Part shown: positions 53,633-62,767 of the stretch, piece by piece
How the letters are laid out: every line of letters begins with the position of its first letter
How positions within the stretch are numbered: the first letter of the stretch is position 1
Assembly: GCA_021790195.1 (NCBI GenBank)
Contig: JAJYIF010000014.1
Span: forward strand, 24,673 to 88,672
Length of the DNA: 64,000 bases
DNA from: Nitrospirota bacterium
Lineage (GTDB): Bacteria; Nitrospirota; Thermodesulfovibrionia; Thermodesulfovibrionales; UBA9159
Reading direction: 5' to 3'
Position numbers and translations under genes: made by a program
Notes under the pieces: generated by a model
Databases searched by the model: none
What the model was told of the DNA's origin: nothing
Seen by the model: only the letters and a program-made list of their open reading frames with translations

Positions 53633-55063
53633 GTGACGGGCTCTTCTGTCTTTTGGGTCCTGGCAGGCGTGTTAGCCGGAGGGGCGGTCGTGTGGCTGAT
53701 TGCGTCATCCCGCCTGAAGGAGTTCTATTCGAAACAGATCGCCGATATACAGATGGATTATTCGCGCCGGCTTTCGGAGACCGATGGAAGGACAAGAAGC
53801 TCGGAGGCTGTTGTCAATGAATTGAGGCAGCAGATCCTGCAAAAGGATGCCGAGGCAAATCAAACAAGGAGCGAGCTTGATTCGGAGAGACAATCGAAGG
53901 TCGAGGCCCTTACGAGACTCGAATCCGCCCGGAAGAGTTTCGAAGAGCAAAGGGCCCTTATCGATGCCATGAAGAAGGAGATGACCGACACCTTTAACGC
54001 CCTCTCGTCCGCTGCGCTCAAGAGCAGCAGCGAGGACTTCCTCAGGCTAGCCTCCGAGCATCTCGGTAAGGTGGTATCAGACACCAAGGGGAAGCTCGGA
54101 GAGCACCAGGCCGCGATGGACGGCATGATAAAACCCCTCCATGAGACACTCAAGAGATATGAGGAGCAGATACGGGCCATAGAAGAGAGCAGGCATAAGG
54201 CCTATGGCAGCCTCGAAGAGCAACTGAGGACCCTTGCATCAACCCATGAGAATCTCCAGAGGGAGACGAGCAACCTTGTCTCGGCGCTGAGAAAACCGCA
54301 GGTAAGGGGCAGATGGGGCGAGATGCAGCTAAGGAGGGTGGCGGAGCTTTCGGGGATGTCTTTGCACTGCGATTTTACGGAGCAGCATTCCGTTGATACC
54401 GAAAAGGGCAGGATAAGACCCGACATGGTCGTTCACCTTCCCATGGGAAGAGAAATCGTTGTTGACTCAAAGGTCTCTCTCGAAGCCTACCTCGACGCGA
54501 TCTCCGCATCGACCGAAGAAGAGAGAAAGACAAGAATGGAGAAACACGCCCAGCAGGTGCGCACTCACATGATTAAGCTCGCCTCAAAGGACTACTGGAG
54601 CCAGTTCAAGCATTCGCCGGAATTTGTGGTGCTTTTTATTCCCGGCGAGTCTTTCCTGAGCTCTGCCCTTGAGACCGACGCGACGCTCATCGAGGACGGC
54701 ATCGAGAAGAGGGTAATAATCGCTACGCCTACCACCTTCATCGCCTTGCTGAGGGCCATAGCCTACGGATGGCGTCAGGAGCAGCTCACAAGAAATGCCC
54801 AGGAGATCAGCGAACTGGGCCGCCAATTGTACGAAAGGCTGGGCACGCTTGTTCAGCACTTCGAGAATGTCGGGGCGAATCTCGAAAAGGCGGTAGGGGC
54901 GTATAACAGGGCTGTCGGCTCCATCGAGGCGCGGGTATTGCCTTCGGCGAGGAAATTCAAAGAACTCGGCGCTACCTCGGCCGAAGACATCCCGGTCCTA
55001 GGACAAATAGATCAGAAGCCGAGAGGGCTTACCCTGATAGGCGAGGAATCTCGTGAAGCATAA
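53633..55063 (+). CDS. rmuC: DNA recombination protein RmuC
   Basis: 476 residues from GTG 53633. An N-terminal membrane anchor (VFWVLAGVLAGGAVVWLIA) is followed by a long coiled coil (~30-220) and the RmuC nuclease-like core: GRWGEMQLRRVAELSGM, RPDMVVHLPMGREIVVDSKVSLEAYLDA and FVVLFIPGESFLSSALE. Limits inversion at short repeats. Length and order are normal. Confidence 0.95.
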   Translation: MTGSSVFWVLAGVLAGGAVVWLIASSRLKEFYSKQIADIQMDYSRRLSETDGRTRSSEAVVNELRQQILQKDAEANQTRSELDSERQSKVEALTRLESARKSFEEQRALIDAMKKEMTDTFNALSSAALKSSSEDFLRLASEHLGKVVSDTKGKLGEHQAAMDGMIKPLHETLKRYEEQIRAIEESRHKAYGSLEEQLRTLASTHENLQRETSNLVSALRKPQVRGRWGEMQLRRVAELSGMSLHCDFTEQHSVDTEKGRIRPDMVVHLPMGREIVVDSKVSLEAYLDAISASTEEERKTRMEKHAQQVRTHMIKLASKDYWSQFKHSPEFVVLFIPGESFLSSALETDATLIEDGIEKRVIIATPTTFIALLRAIAYGWRQEQLTRNAQEISELGRQLYERLGTLVQHFENVGANLEKAVGAYNRAVGSIEARVLPSARKFKELGATSAEDIPVLGQIDQKPRGLTLIGEESREA

Positions 55064-55090
55064 AATATAAATCTTGAGGAGGGAAAGGTT

Positions 55091-55372
55091 ATGGCAGAGA
55101 AGCTGAGTCACGAAGAGTTTGTGAGAAAGGCGATCGTCAGTCTGAGGAAGGAAGGATACAAGGGCATTCATTCCGTGTATTCCGGGTTCAACGAGGCGTT
55201 CAAGAAGTACTATCCCGGCGAGAACCCTGTCGAGGTGACAAACGGTCTGGCGCAGGCGGGGAAGATCGTGATAAGGCCGGTGAAAGGCGGCGTAATGTTC
55301 TACCTCCCCGAGGATGCGCCGTCGCCGAAGAGTTCGGCGGACGAGGCCCTCAAGAAGATGGGTATAGAGTGA
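55091..55372 (+). CDS. Small conserved protein of unknown function
   Basis: 93 residues with GAGGAGGGAAAGG ahead. Sequence is a compact alpha/beta winged-helix-like unit (EEFVRKAIVSLRKEGYKGIHSVYSGFNEAFKKYY, VKGGVMFYLPED). Many Deltaproteobacteria-like genomes carry such proteins. Stop overlaps the methyltransferase start (TGATG). Confidence 0.7.
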   Translation: MAEKLSHEEFVRKAIVSLRKEGYKGIHSVYSGFNEAFKKYYPGENPVEVTNGLAQAGKIVIRPVKGGVMFYLPEDAPSPKSSADEALKKMGIE

Positions 55373-56340
55373 TGCCCGGGGCTAAAGACGACGTTAAGGA
55401 ATTGAGGAGGATCTACGGCGGTTTCTGGACGTCGCGAGTGTTGTTGACGGCCAATAATTACCGCGTTTTTGAACATTTGAGATCGTCCCGGACGGCCCGG
55501 GAAGTCGCCGAAATCCTGAAGACCGACGGTAGGGCGACAGAGATATTGCTTGACGCCTTGACTGCGATGGGACTGTTGAAAAAGACCGGTGCGTGTTACA
55601 AGAATACGCCGCTGTCAAACCGGTTTCTGGTCGCCAGGAGCGCTCACTACCAGGGCGACATAATCAGGCACGCTGACACCCTTTGGAAAAACTGGTCCGG
55701 CCTCGACGAGGTGATAAGGACAGGCAACCCACACCATGTGTCCCACGATCAGGACTCTTTCATCCGTGGAATGCATAACCTTGCTCTGCTCAAGGCGAGA
55801 GATGTCGTTAAGGCTATCGGGACCAAAGGCGTCAAGAAGGCGCTTGATCTCGGCGGCGGCCCCGGGACTTATTCCATGGAGATGGCCAAGAAAGGCGTTT
55901 CCGTCACCCTCTTTGACAGACCCGAGACAATAAAGATCGCCAAGAACATCATCGGAAGATCGGGAGCGGCCGGCATTCATTTTATCGAAGGCGATCTACT
56001 CTATGACGACATGGGGGGCGGCTACGACCTTATATTCATAAGCCAGGTGCTTCATTCCTGCTCTGAGGGCGAGAGTCTCCGCACGATAGAGAAGTCACGG
56101 AAGGCCTTGAACCGGAAAGGCAGGCTGGCGATTCAGGAATTCCATCTGGAGGAAAGCAGGACACGTCCGGTGCAGGGCGCGCTGTTTTCCGTCAACATGC
56201 TCGTAAACACGCCGGAGGGAAGATGCTATTCCCCCTCGGAGATCCGTGGATGGCTTTCGAGGTCGGGGTTCGTCGGCATAAAAGAGAAGATGATGGACGA
56301 TACCGTGCTCCTTATCGGAGAAAAGGGTGAAAGACAGTAG
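55372..56340 (+). CDS. O-methyltransferase-type SAM methyltransferase
   Basis: 322 residues from ATG 55372 (GTG 55369 possible). Dimerisation winged helix at ~15-85 (VLLTANNYRVFEHLRSSRTAREVAEIL), then Rossmann SAM domain with ALDLGGGPGTYSMEMA (motif I), VTLFDRPETIKIAK and GYDLIFISQVLHS. Matches the family-2 (hydroxyneurosporene/caffeate-type) methyltransferases. Catalytic His in the HSCSEGE segment is plausible. Substrate unknown. Its last codons overlap nadD. Confidence 0.87.
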   Translation: MPGAKDDVKELRRIYGGFWTSRVLLTANNYRVFEHLRSSRTAREVAEILKTDGRATEILLDALTAMGLLKKTGACYKNTPLSNRFLVARSAHYQGDIIRHADTLWKNWSGLDEVIRTGNPHHVSHDQDSFIRGMHNLALLKARDVVKAIGTKGVKKALDLGGGPGTYSMEMAKKGVSVTLFDRPETIKIAKNIIGRSGAAGIHFIEGDLLYDDMGGGYDLIFISQVLHSCSEGESLRTIEKSRKALNRKGRLAIQEFHLEESRTRPVQGALFSVNMLVNTPEGRCYSPSEIRGWLSRSGFVGIKEKMMDDTVLLIGEKGERQ

Positions 56341-57007
56341 ACAAAGGATCGGCGTAATGGGAGGGACCTTCAACCCCGTACACTTCGGGCACCTGAGAGT
56401 AGCGGAGGAGGTGAGGGAAAGGTTCGGCTTTGAGAAGGTACTTTTCATCCCGTCGGGAAACCCTCCGCTGAAGACCGGCGACCTTACAGACGCGCGTCAC
56501 CGGTATGAAATGACAAGGCTCGCGATCGGGTCCAACCCCTTCTTTGCCCTGTCTGATATCGAATGCAGACGCGGGGGGAAGTCATACACCGTGGAGACAA
56601 TGGCTTGTCTGAGGGACGAGCATCCGGAATACGAACCTTATTTCATTCTCGGCATCGACTCGTTTCTGGATATGCCGCACTGGCACCTCCCCGAGAGGCT
56701 CATAGAGCTTACGAATCTTGTCGTGGTCTCCCGCCCGGGCTTCCTCTTTTCAGGTCTTTCCTCAAGGATACCGGTGGACGGGAAGACGCTTGCCGAACTC
56801 GATTCCTGCGAACTCGACACGCACAGGACAGCTCTCGGTGGGAAAAGAGAGGTCTCCCTGACCAACGTCACTCCCATCGGCATATCCGCCACGACTACGA
56901 GGGCGCTGATCAGGAAAGGCATGAGCATAAAATACCTGTTGCCAGAGACGGTGGAATCTTATATAATTGCTAATAAGCTTTATTCAGAAGGGAGTGGTCA
57001 CCTTTAG
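56327..57007 (+). CDS. nadD: Nicotinate-nucleotide adenylyltransferase
   Basis: 226 residues from GTG 56327. Nucleotidyltransferase signatures: GVMGGTFNPVHFGHLRVAEE (HxGH), PSGNPPLK, GIDSF and ISATTTRALIRKG. Transfers AMP to NaMN in NAD synthesis. Overlaps the methyltransferase by 14 nt and the rsfS frame by a few nt. Confidence 0.96.
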   Translation: MKDSRQRIGVMGGTFNPVHFGHLRVAEEVRERFGFEKVLFIPSGNPPLKTGDLTDARHRYEMTRLAIGSNPFFALSDIECRRGGKSYTVETMACLRDEHPEYEPYFILGIDSFLDMPHWHLPERLIELTNLVVVSRPGFLFSGLSSRIPVDGKTLAELDSCELDTHRTALGGKREVSLTNVTPIGISATTTRALIRKGMSIKYLLPETVESYIIANKLYSEGSGHL

Positions 57008-57348
57008 AAAGTAGAAGAAAGGCGAGATACGCCGCAGAGTCAGCCCTGGCAAAAAAGGCAGGAAATACCCTTGTCCTCGATCTCCGGGGATTAGCCGTTT
57101 TTACCGATTATTTTGTTATCTGTTCCGGTGAGAGTACCACCCAGGTCAAAGCAATCGCAGAGCACGTCGAGGCAGAATTTGCCAAGAAAGGCGTCAGGCC
57201 TTTATCAGTTGAAGGGCTGGCCTATGCCCACTGGGTTCTTATGGATTACGGAGATATAATAGTCCATGTGTTCGAAGAAGAGACGAGGGTCTACTATGAG
57301 CTCGAAAAGCTGTGGCTCGATGCGCCGCGAGTCGCCGTCGGAGAATAA
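57004..57348 (+). CDS. rsfS: Ribosomal silencing factor RsfS without a usual start codon
   Basis: The frame ending at TAA 57348 reads ESRRKARYAAESALAKK...LVLDLRGLAVFTDYFVICSG, ...SVEGLAYAHWVLMDYGDIIVHVFEEETRVYYELEKLW, a full RsfS. It binds ribosomal protein L14 and blocks subunit joining. The residue in the expected start position, before Glu, is encoded by TTA 57004-57006; no ATG, GTG or TTG lies in frame between the stop at 56974-56976 and ATG 57241. A GGAG lies 9 nt before TTA. So initiation is at TTA, another non-AUG codon such as CTG 57046, or there is a frameshift from nadD. Confidence 0.88.
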   Translation, partial: LESRRKARYAAESALAKKAGNTLVLDLRGLAVFTDYFVICSGESTTQVKAIAEHVEAEFAKKGVRPLSVEGLAYAHWVLMDYGDIIVHVFEEETRVYYELEKLWLDAPRVAVGE

Positions 57349-57405
57349 GCGAGTGAGTTTGGAGACGATTCCGGTCCGCGTTGAGTCCGGGAGGCAAAGC
57401 CGCTG

Positions 57406-58719
57406 ATGGGGAAGTTTAGCCTTTTGTTGTTTGTCTTGTTCCTTTCCGCGCTGGGTTATTTTGCAGTCCTCAATAAGGAGCCCGTCACCTTTTCGATAGC
57501 CCCGAAGACGATCTACGAGATGCCCAAGATCGCCCTCATACTTTTGTCTTTTGCAGTGGGATCGGCAGCGACGCTTGTAGTTTTTTTCGTCAGGGACACA
57601 AAACGGTTCATCGACAACAGGCGCTATCAGCGCAGGCAAAAGATGGACATGAGGGTGCAGGAGCTCTATTCGAAGGCCCTGAATGCCATTCTTGCAGACA
57701 GCGAGGAAGAGGCGAGGTCGTCTCTTGAGAGCATTTTGCAGGAAGACCCGAGACATATGGACGCCCTCCTCAGACTCGGCGACATAGCCGCCGGGGACGA
57801 GGAGTACCAATCCGCCCTGGGCTATTATAAAAAGGCCAAGGACCTGCAGCCGCGGAACCCCGAAGTCCTCTTTTCACTTGCGAGGATACTGGAGAAAATG
57901 GGCCGGACCAATGAAGCCTCCGCCTATCTCGATGAGATCCTGGACCTGGACCCTGACAACCTGACCGCCCTTTACAGAAAACGCCTTGCCCTCGAGAAAA
58001 AGGAAAGGTGGGACGATGTCATCTCCGTACAAAGGAGCATCATAAAATGCGAGCATAACGAGAAAGACCGGCAGCGCGAGCAGGCGAACCTCATCGGCTA
58101 TAAGTACGAGCAGGGCCGCCATGGTCTCGAAAGCGGGGACCTCGAAAAAGCGAAGAAGGCGTTCAAGACCATCCTCCGTCTGGACAAGAACTTTGTCCCC
58201 GGATATCTCGGACTTGCCGAGACGATGCTGAGGGGAGAAGAGCCGGAAGATGCCATAGGCCTTCTCGAAAAGGCCTTTGAACTTACCTCTTCCGAGATAA
58301 TCCTTGCGAGGATAGAGGACCTTCTGATAAATCTCGGCGACCCGGGCAGACTCATAGGGTTATACAGGGACAGCGCATCGAAAGACCCAAGGAATCAGGT
58401 GCTGCGCTATTTTATGGGAAAACTGTTTTACAGACTCGAAATGCTCGACGATGCCTTCGACACGCTGAGTGCGGTGGATGGAGCGGGCGCTCCTTATCCC
58501 GAGCTCCATCAACTCCTCGGGAACATATATTTGAGACGACAGCAATACGAAAAGGCCGTGGAAGAATTCAAGAAAGCTGTTGACATAAGAAAACCCTACC
58601 GGCTTCCATACTGTTGCCGGAATTGCGGGCATTCCTCTCCGGACTGGGCCGGCAGGTGTCCCAACTGCAGGGAATGGAACACTTACGACTTTAATCTTTA
58701 CGGCGCTTGCAAAATATAG
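57406..58719 (+). CDS. lapB: LapA-LapB fusion, LPS assembly TPR protein
   Basis: 437 residues. N-terminal ~85 residues are LapA/DUF1049-like: two membrane helices (SLLLFVLFLSALGYFAVLN; IALILLSFAVGSAATLVVFF) with NKEPVTFSI between and the basic juxtamembrane helix RRYQRRQK. Then TPRs to residue ~400 and a C-terminal rubredoxin-type domain (CRNCGHSSPDWAGRCPNCREW). In E. coli LapA and LapB are separate proteins; LapB adapts LpxC to FtsH. Here one chain supplies both. Confidence 0.9.
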   Translation: MGKFSLLLFVLFLSALGYFAVLNKEPVTFSIAPKTIYEMPKIALILLSFAVGSAATLVVFFVRDTKRFIDNRRYQRRQKMDMRVQELYSKALNAILADSEEEARSSLESILQEDPRHMDALLRLGDIAAGDEEYQSALGYYKKAKDLQPRNPEVLFSLARILEKMGRTNEASAYLDEILDLDPDNLTALYRKRLALEKKERWDDVISVQRSIIKCEHNEKDRQREQANLIGYKYEQGRHGLESGDLEKAKKAFKTILRLDKNFVPGYLGLAETMLRGEEPEDAIGLLEKAFELTSSEIILARIEDLLINLGDPGRLIGLYRDSASKDPRNQVLRYFMGKLFYRLEMLDDAFDTLSAVDGAGAPYPELHQLLGNIYLRRQQYEKAVEEFKKAVDIRKPYRLPYCCRNCGHSSPDWAGRCPNCREWNTYDFNLYGACKI

Positions 58720-58740
58720 CATTTCGTATCGGACCACGCG

Positions 58741-59430
58741 GTGACATCTGAAAATCTAGAGGACGACGAAGGAAAAGGCGGCAAAGGAATAAAGGAACCC
58801 CTGCCCTTCCATCTTCTTTCATCGCCGCCGCAGAGGGTTGTTTTGGACACAAGCCTTTTCGTCAACCCGGACGTCCGGGCGAGTCTGGGCGATACGCCGA
58901 CCGAGGCCCTTGAGACGTTCCTTTTTCTTGCGGCCCAGATCCATATCTTGGAGTTCTATATGCCGCCATCCATATTCGGAGAGCTCCTGAACTTCGTTCA
59001 AAAGGACAAGATCCCCGGGGACCTTCTTGTGATCCTCCATCAAAAGCCTCCCAGGAAGCACGAACTGAAATGTCCCGCCTTTCTCCTCTACGAGCTGATA
59101 GAGGATATGCGGGAAAGGGTCAACAAGGGTCTGAGGATCGCCGAAAAAGCGGTGCGTAGCGCCGAAAAGAAGAAGACCGAAGAGATCATTCAGGAGTTAA
59201 GGAGAAAATACCGGGACGCCTTGAGGGAAGGGATAATCGACAGCAAGGAGGATGTGGACTTGCTACTGCTTGCGATGGAACTCGACGCCCTTATCATCAC
59301 TGCGGACCAGGGTTTAATAAATTGGGCGGAGAAACTGGGCATCAGATGGCTCTTCCCCGAAAAGTTCAAAGATTATCTCATGGCCGCCATAAGGCGGACA
59401 AGGCACCTGTCCGGCGAGGGAGAATCATAG
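58741..59430 (+). CDS. HARP-type protein-only RNase P (PIN domain)
   Basis: 229 residues. PIN-like motifs: VVLDTSLFVNPD (first Asp), a central charged helix pair (RKYRDALREGIIDSKEDVDLLLLAMELDALIITADQGL) with the acidic catalytic residues, and IRWLFPEKF. It matches the Aquifex RNase P homologue family, also called 'RNA ligase partner'. HARP removes 5' leaders from pre-tRNA. Typical length about 190-230. The first 25 residues are an acidic, variable extension. Confidence 0.9.
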   Translation: MTSENLEDDEGKGGKGIKEPLPFHLLSSPPQRVVLDTSLFVNPDVRASLGDTPTEALETFLFLAAQIHILEFYMPPSIFGELLNFVQKDKIPGDLLVILHQKPPRKHELKCPAFLLYELIEDMRERVNKGLRIAEKAVRSAEKKKTEEIIQELRRKYRDALREGIIDSKEDVDLLLLAMELDALIITADQGLINWAEKLGIRWLFPEKFKDYLMAAIRRTRHLSGEGES

Positions 59431-59860
59431 AGGAAGTACCTCTTGCAGGAAGTTGGTGCCGAAGGAAGGGTATGTAACATAAGGTACACAGAACAGGCTC
59501 CACCAATTCAACATATCGTAATCGACTTCCCTCTCGTGAAAATTGCTTAAGAAAACCAACCTATTAAGGCGATCCGAACGATTATTTTTCGCTTTATACC
59601 ACCTGACGTAGAATAAAAAGCTTTTTGTTTCATTCCATACTATGAACGTTCAAGTTTCTCTGGAAAGACGCCGAAGTTTCGGATCTCGATAACTTTCTAC
59701 TTCCCCTCCAAAGTGATAAAAACAAGATTGGTTCGGATCGTGACTTTCCGATATAAACACAATATGTCGGAAGTTTCTTGCCACGAGAATGCCGGAAGAA
59801 ACAAACATTATTATTTTTGGGAGGCTGCGCAAAACTTCAATGTTTCCCGGGTCTACGAAG
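59431..59860. other. No recognisable gene
   Basis: About 430 nt, A/T-rich between the convergent HARP and phosphodiesterase genes; short frames show no ribosome sites or motifs. Confidence 0.55.
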
Positions 59861-62686
59861 TCATGACGAAATCTTCTGACGTCTCAGCGCCGGATCGACA
59901 GCCGCGATCATGTCAAGTTCCAGCAGGGTAGCGGAAAAGAACGCATTCAGCCGTAAAGCGGTCTTTTCCGGATCGGTAATCGTGCTGTGGTAATCGACAA
60001 AAAGGACAGGGATTTTTCTAAGGGCAAGCGTCCTCTTTACCTGATCGATCTGCCTGGAGAATACCTTCTTCAGTCGTTCGTCCGGCAGTTTCGAGCCGGT
60101 TTTTCCGTTGCGGGCAAGCATGGTCTTCTGGGACCGGATCACCTCATCCAGGTTGCGCTCCATAAAGACGACACGATACTGGAGTCCTTCGATCAACGGC
60201 AGGTCGTTGAGCAACTGGGCAACAATCTTTACGGCCCTGCCTTTGGCCTCAGGCATCCAGGAATTGTCGGTCCTCAGCTGAGTCGCCTTTTCATATTCGA
60301 AATATCCCTTTCGATTGTCGTCGTCCGCTCTCCTTGCCCCATCTGTGAGCGGAGAGATCCCCCCGGCCGCGAGCATCTGCATCATCATGGATGTGCCGGA
60401 ACGCGGTAACCCGCTCACGATCGTGACCGTGCTGGACAAATCAAATGAGGTAGCCTGGGCTTCAGGCCGGTCAGGAATCTCCGCGTCTTTTCCCGGGCGC
60501 TCGGCCAACATAGAGAGCATCTTCGGATCAACTGAAGACGCCGCGAGTTTTCCGGAAGAGATGCCTTTGATCAGTTCCCGGGCCTCTTTTGCCAGTTCCG
60601 AATGCCTGACCGCTGATTTCGCATCGCCGATACGGGTACGGTAAATAGACGCGAGCCGCCGATGTGCATCCGGAAAGGTAGGATTTTGCGCAACGGCGAC
60701 ATGAAGCGCCTGGACGGCATCATGGATTCGGCCCATTCTATGCAGGGCAGTCCCGAGCACGTAGTGGGCCAACGGATTATGGTAGAGAAGTCCTATAGCT
60801 TTGAGTGCCTCTTCCGCCGCGCGTCTGTTCCATCTCCTCCTCAGGTAAGTCCTCGCAAGGCCGAGCCGGGCGGCGGCGTTGTCAGGGTCTTTTTGCAGTG
60901 CTTCTCGGAAACTCTTTTCGGCATCGTCATATCTTTTCATCTTGAAGTACACTTCGCCCAGCCTGTTGAACAGGTCAGGGGCATTTTTCTCTATTTTCTC
61001 CGCTGCCTTGAAATGCAGGAGCGCCTCTTCCTCTCGCTTTTCCGCCAGGAGCAATGTCCCCATCAGATAGTCAAGCGCAAAGGGGTTCGTCTCGGCGGCA
61101 TTCTTCAGATTGTGCAGTTTTCGTCTGTCTTCGGCGGGCCAGTCCTCCGGCCGCAATTCCTTTCGTTCGGCTAGAAAAGATTTCATATCCTTTTTCGCCT
61201 TTTTCGCATTTACTTCTTTACGTTTAATGATCGTTTCGAGAACCTCCCTCGCCTGACTTATCCGATCGAGCGCCTGATGGCAGCTCACGAGGTGAATCCC
61301 AAAACGGTACTGATCGGGCCATTCTTCAAAGAGGACCTCCAAGATGCGAATCGCCTCATGATAATTTCCCGCATCCATATGGGCACGAGCCAAATTGTAA
61401 TTCAGCTCGCGCATACAATCTCGTGCAGCCTTCTCCCTGTTTTCGTCCGGTTTCGCTATATATCCGAGCTCAATCAGCTGATCTATCGCCTCCTTTGCCT
61501 CTATCGGATCTATTCGTAATCCGGGAGGGTGCGCACCGTCATTGCCGGGGATTTCGTCCCAGCTCAGGATAGAGTCGATCTTTACCTCCTCGGACATAAT
61601 ACCGATTAGAGGTTTCCCGTCCATATCCCGGCCGACTGGAAGGCCGAACAACGAGAGGACGGTCGGACAGATATCCAGGATGCTGGCGCCGTAGGTCAAC
61701 TCGTCTTTTCTGATCCCCGGCCCTTTGGCCGCAAAGATGCCGTAAGGTCGATGCTGCACGAAAGGACCCGCTGGCTCGGCGGGGATAGTACGGGGCCTCA
61801 GGTGATCGGAATGGAACCCATGATCCGACACGATTATAACTATCGCATCGTCACCGGCCTTTTCGAGGAGTGAGCCAAGGAGAAGGTCGTGATACAAATA
61901 ACCGCTTTCGACGACCTGGCGATAGAACTCATAATCCTTTTCGGAAATCCACGATAGCCGTGGTGGGTGATAATCCATGAAGCCATGGCCGAAGTGGTCT
62001 ATACTGTCGTAGTAGATCGCTGCGAAATCCCAGGGCTCGTGGTGCATGATCGCGGTGGCAGCCCGGTTTATAGTGGTGCAGTCTGCTACGATCTTCGCAA
62101 TCGCCTCCACACGATGGTCCTTCTCCTGATCGATCTCGTTAAGGCGCGGCACGAAGTGCATCATCAACTCCACATCGAGCTCCTGCGGATGTAACCGGAG
62201 TTCGGCAAGGTTCTTTACCAGACGTTCCGGATGGACTGTCCCCTGGCGCATAGGCCATGGTTTACCGTATGGCGCAACCGCACGCTGATAATGATTCGAA
62301 ACCATTACCCCATTGATCGGCTCCGCGGGATGAGAAGGCCACCATCCGACCACAATGGACTTCTTCCCTGATTGGTTGAGGATGTTCCATAGCGCTTTGG
62401 ATTTTCTGGAGAGGTTGGTGATCGGACGGATACCGCCGAGTTCAGGGTCGGGTTCGGTAAAGCCCAGGATGCCATGCTTGTAAGGCCGTTTGCCGGTCGC
62501 GATGGACGTCCAGAGCATGGGCGATAGCTCTGGATGGATAGTGGCGAGGTTTCCGATGACGCCCCCTTCAACAAAGCGCGCCATATTCGGCATCTTGCCT
62601 TCGTCCACCAGTTTATGTATGATCTTCCAGTCAGCGGCGTCCCATCCGACCAGAAGCACTTTTCTTGCGGTTTGAACGTTACCCAT
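59861..62686 (-). CDS. Alkaline-phosphatase-superfamily phosphodiesterase fused to TPRs and a sulfotransferase-like domain
   Basis: 941 residues. Residues ~8-395 are a nucleotide-pyrophosphatase/type I phosphodiesterase core: metal and nucleophile residues in VGWDAADW, PMLWTSIATG (Thr), YDSIDHFGHG and VSDHGFHSDHLR. Residues ~430-720 are TPRs (DLFNRLGEVYFKMKRYDDAE...). Residues ~750-930 form a P-loop sulfotransferase-like domain with GLPRSGTSMMMQMLAAGG and a late DYHSTITDPEKT segment. No signal peptide is seen. The combination suggests modification of a polymer or surface glycan, an inference only. No terminator was found at its 3' end. Confidence 0.87.
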   Translation of the reverse strand: MGNVQTARKVLLVGWDAADWKIIHKLVDEGKMPNMARFVEGGVIGNLATIHPELSPMLWTSIATGKRPYKHGILGFTEPDPELGGIRPITNLSRKSKALWNILNQSGKKSIVVGWWPSHPAEPINGVMVSNHYQRAVAPYGKPWPMRQGTVHPERLVKNLAELRLHPQELDVELMMHFVPRLNEIDQEKDHRVEAIAKIVADCTTINRAATAIMHHEPWDFAAIYYDSIDHFGHGFMDYHPPRLSWISEKDYEFYRQVVESGYLYHDLLLGSLLEKAGDDAIVIIVSDHGFHSDHLRPRTIPAEPAGPFVQHRPYGIFAAKGPGIRKDELTYGASILDICPTVLSLFGLPVGRDMDGKPLIGIMSEEVKIDSILSWDEIPGNDGAHPPGLRIDPIEAKEAIDQLIELGYIAKPDENREKAARDCMRELNYNLARAHMDAGNYHEAIRILEVLFEEWPDQYRFGIHLVSCHQALDRISQAREVLETIIKRKEVNAKKAKKDMKSFLAERKELRPEDWPAEDRRKLHNLKNAAETNPFALDYLMGTLLLAEKREEEALLHFKAAEKIEKNAPDLFNRLGEVYFKMKRYDDAEKSFREALQKDPDNAAARLGLARTYLRRRWNRRAAEEALKAIGLLYHNPLAHYVLGTALHRMGRIHDAVQALHVAVAQNPTFPDAHRRLASIYRTRIGDAKSAVRHSELAKEARELIKGISSGKLAASSVDPKMLSMLAERPGKDAEIPDRPEAQATSFDLSSTVTIVSGLPRSGTSMMMQMLAAGGISPLTDGARRADDDNRKGYFEYEKATQLRTDNSWMPEAKGRAVKIVAQLLNDLPLIEGLQYRVVFMERNLDEVIRSQKTMLARNGKTGSKLPDERLKKVFSRQIDQVKRTLALRKIPVLFVDYHSTITDPEKTALRLNAFFSATLLELDMIAAVDPALRRQKISS

Positions 62687-62717
62687 GGGGGTGAAATCTA
62701 GGAGAGGTTATTCATAT

Positions 62718-62746
62718 AAAAAAACAGGGCGGCAGTCTGCCGCCCT
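62718..62746 (-). terminator. Rho-independent terminator of the secreted-protein gene
   Basis: GGGCGGCA and TGCCGCCC form an 8-bp stem with a 3-nt loop; on the minus strand it is followed by a T-run (A-run at 62718-62725 on plus). Confidence 0.85.
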
Positions 62747-62767
62747 TATCACGATAATCTAACTTGC

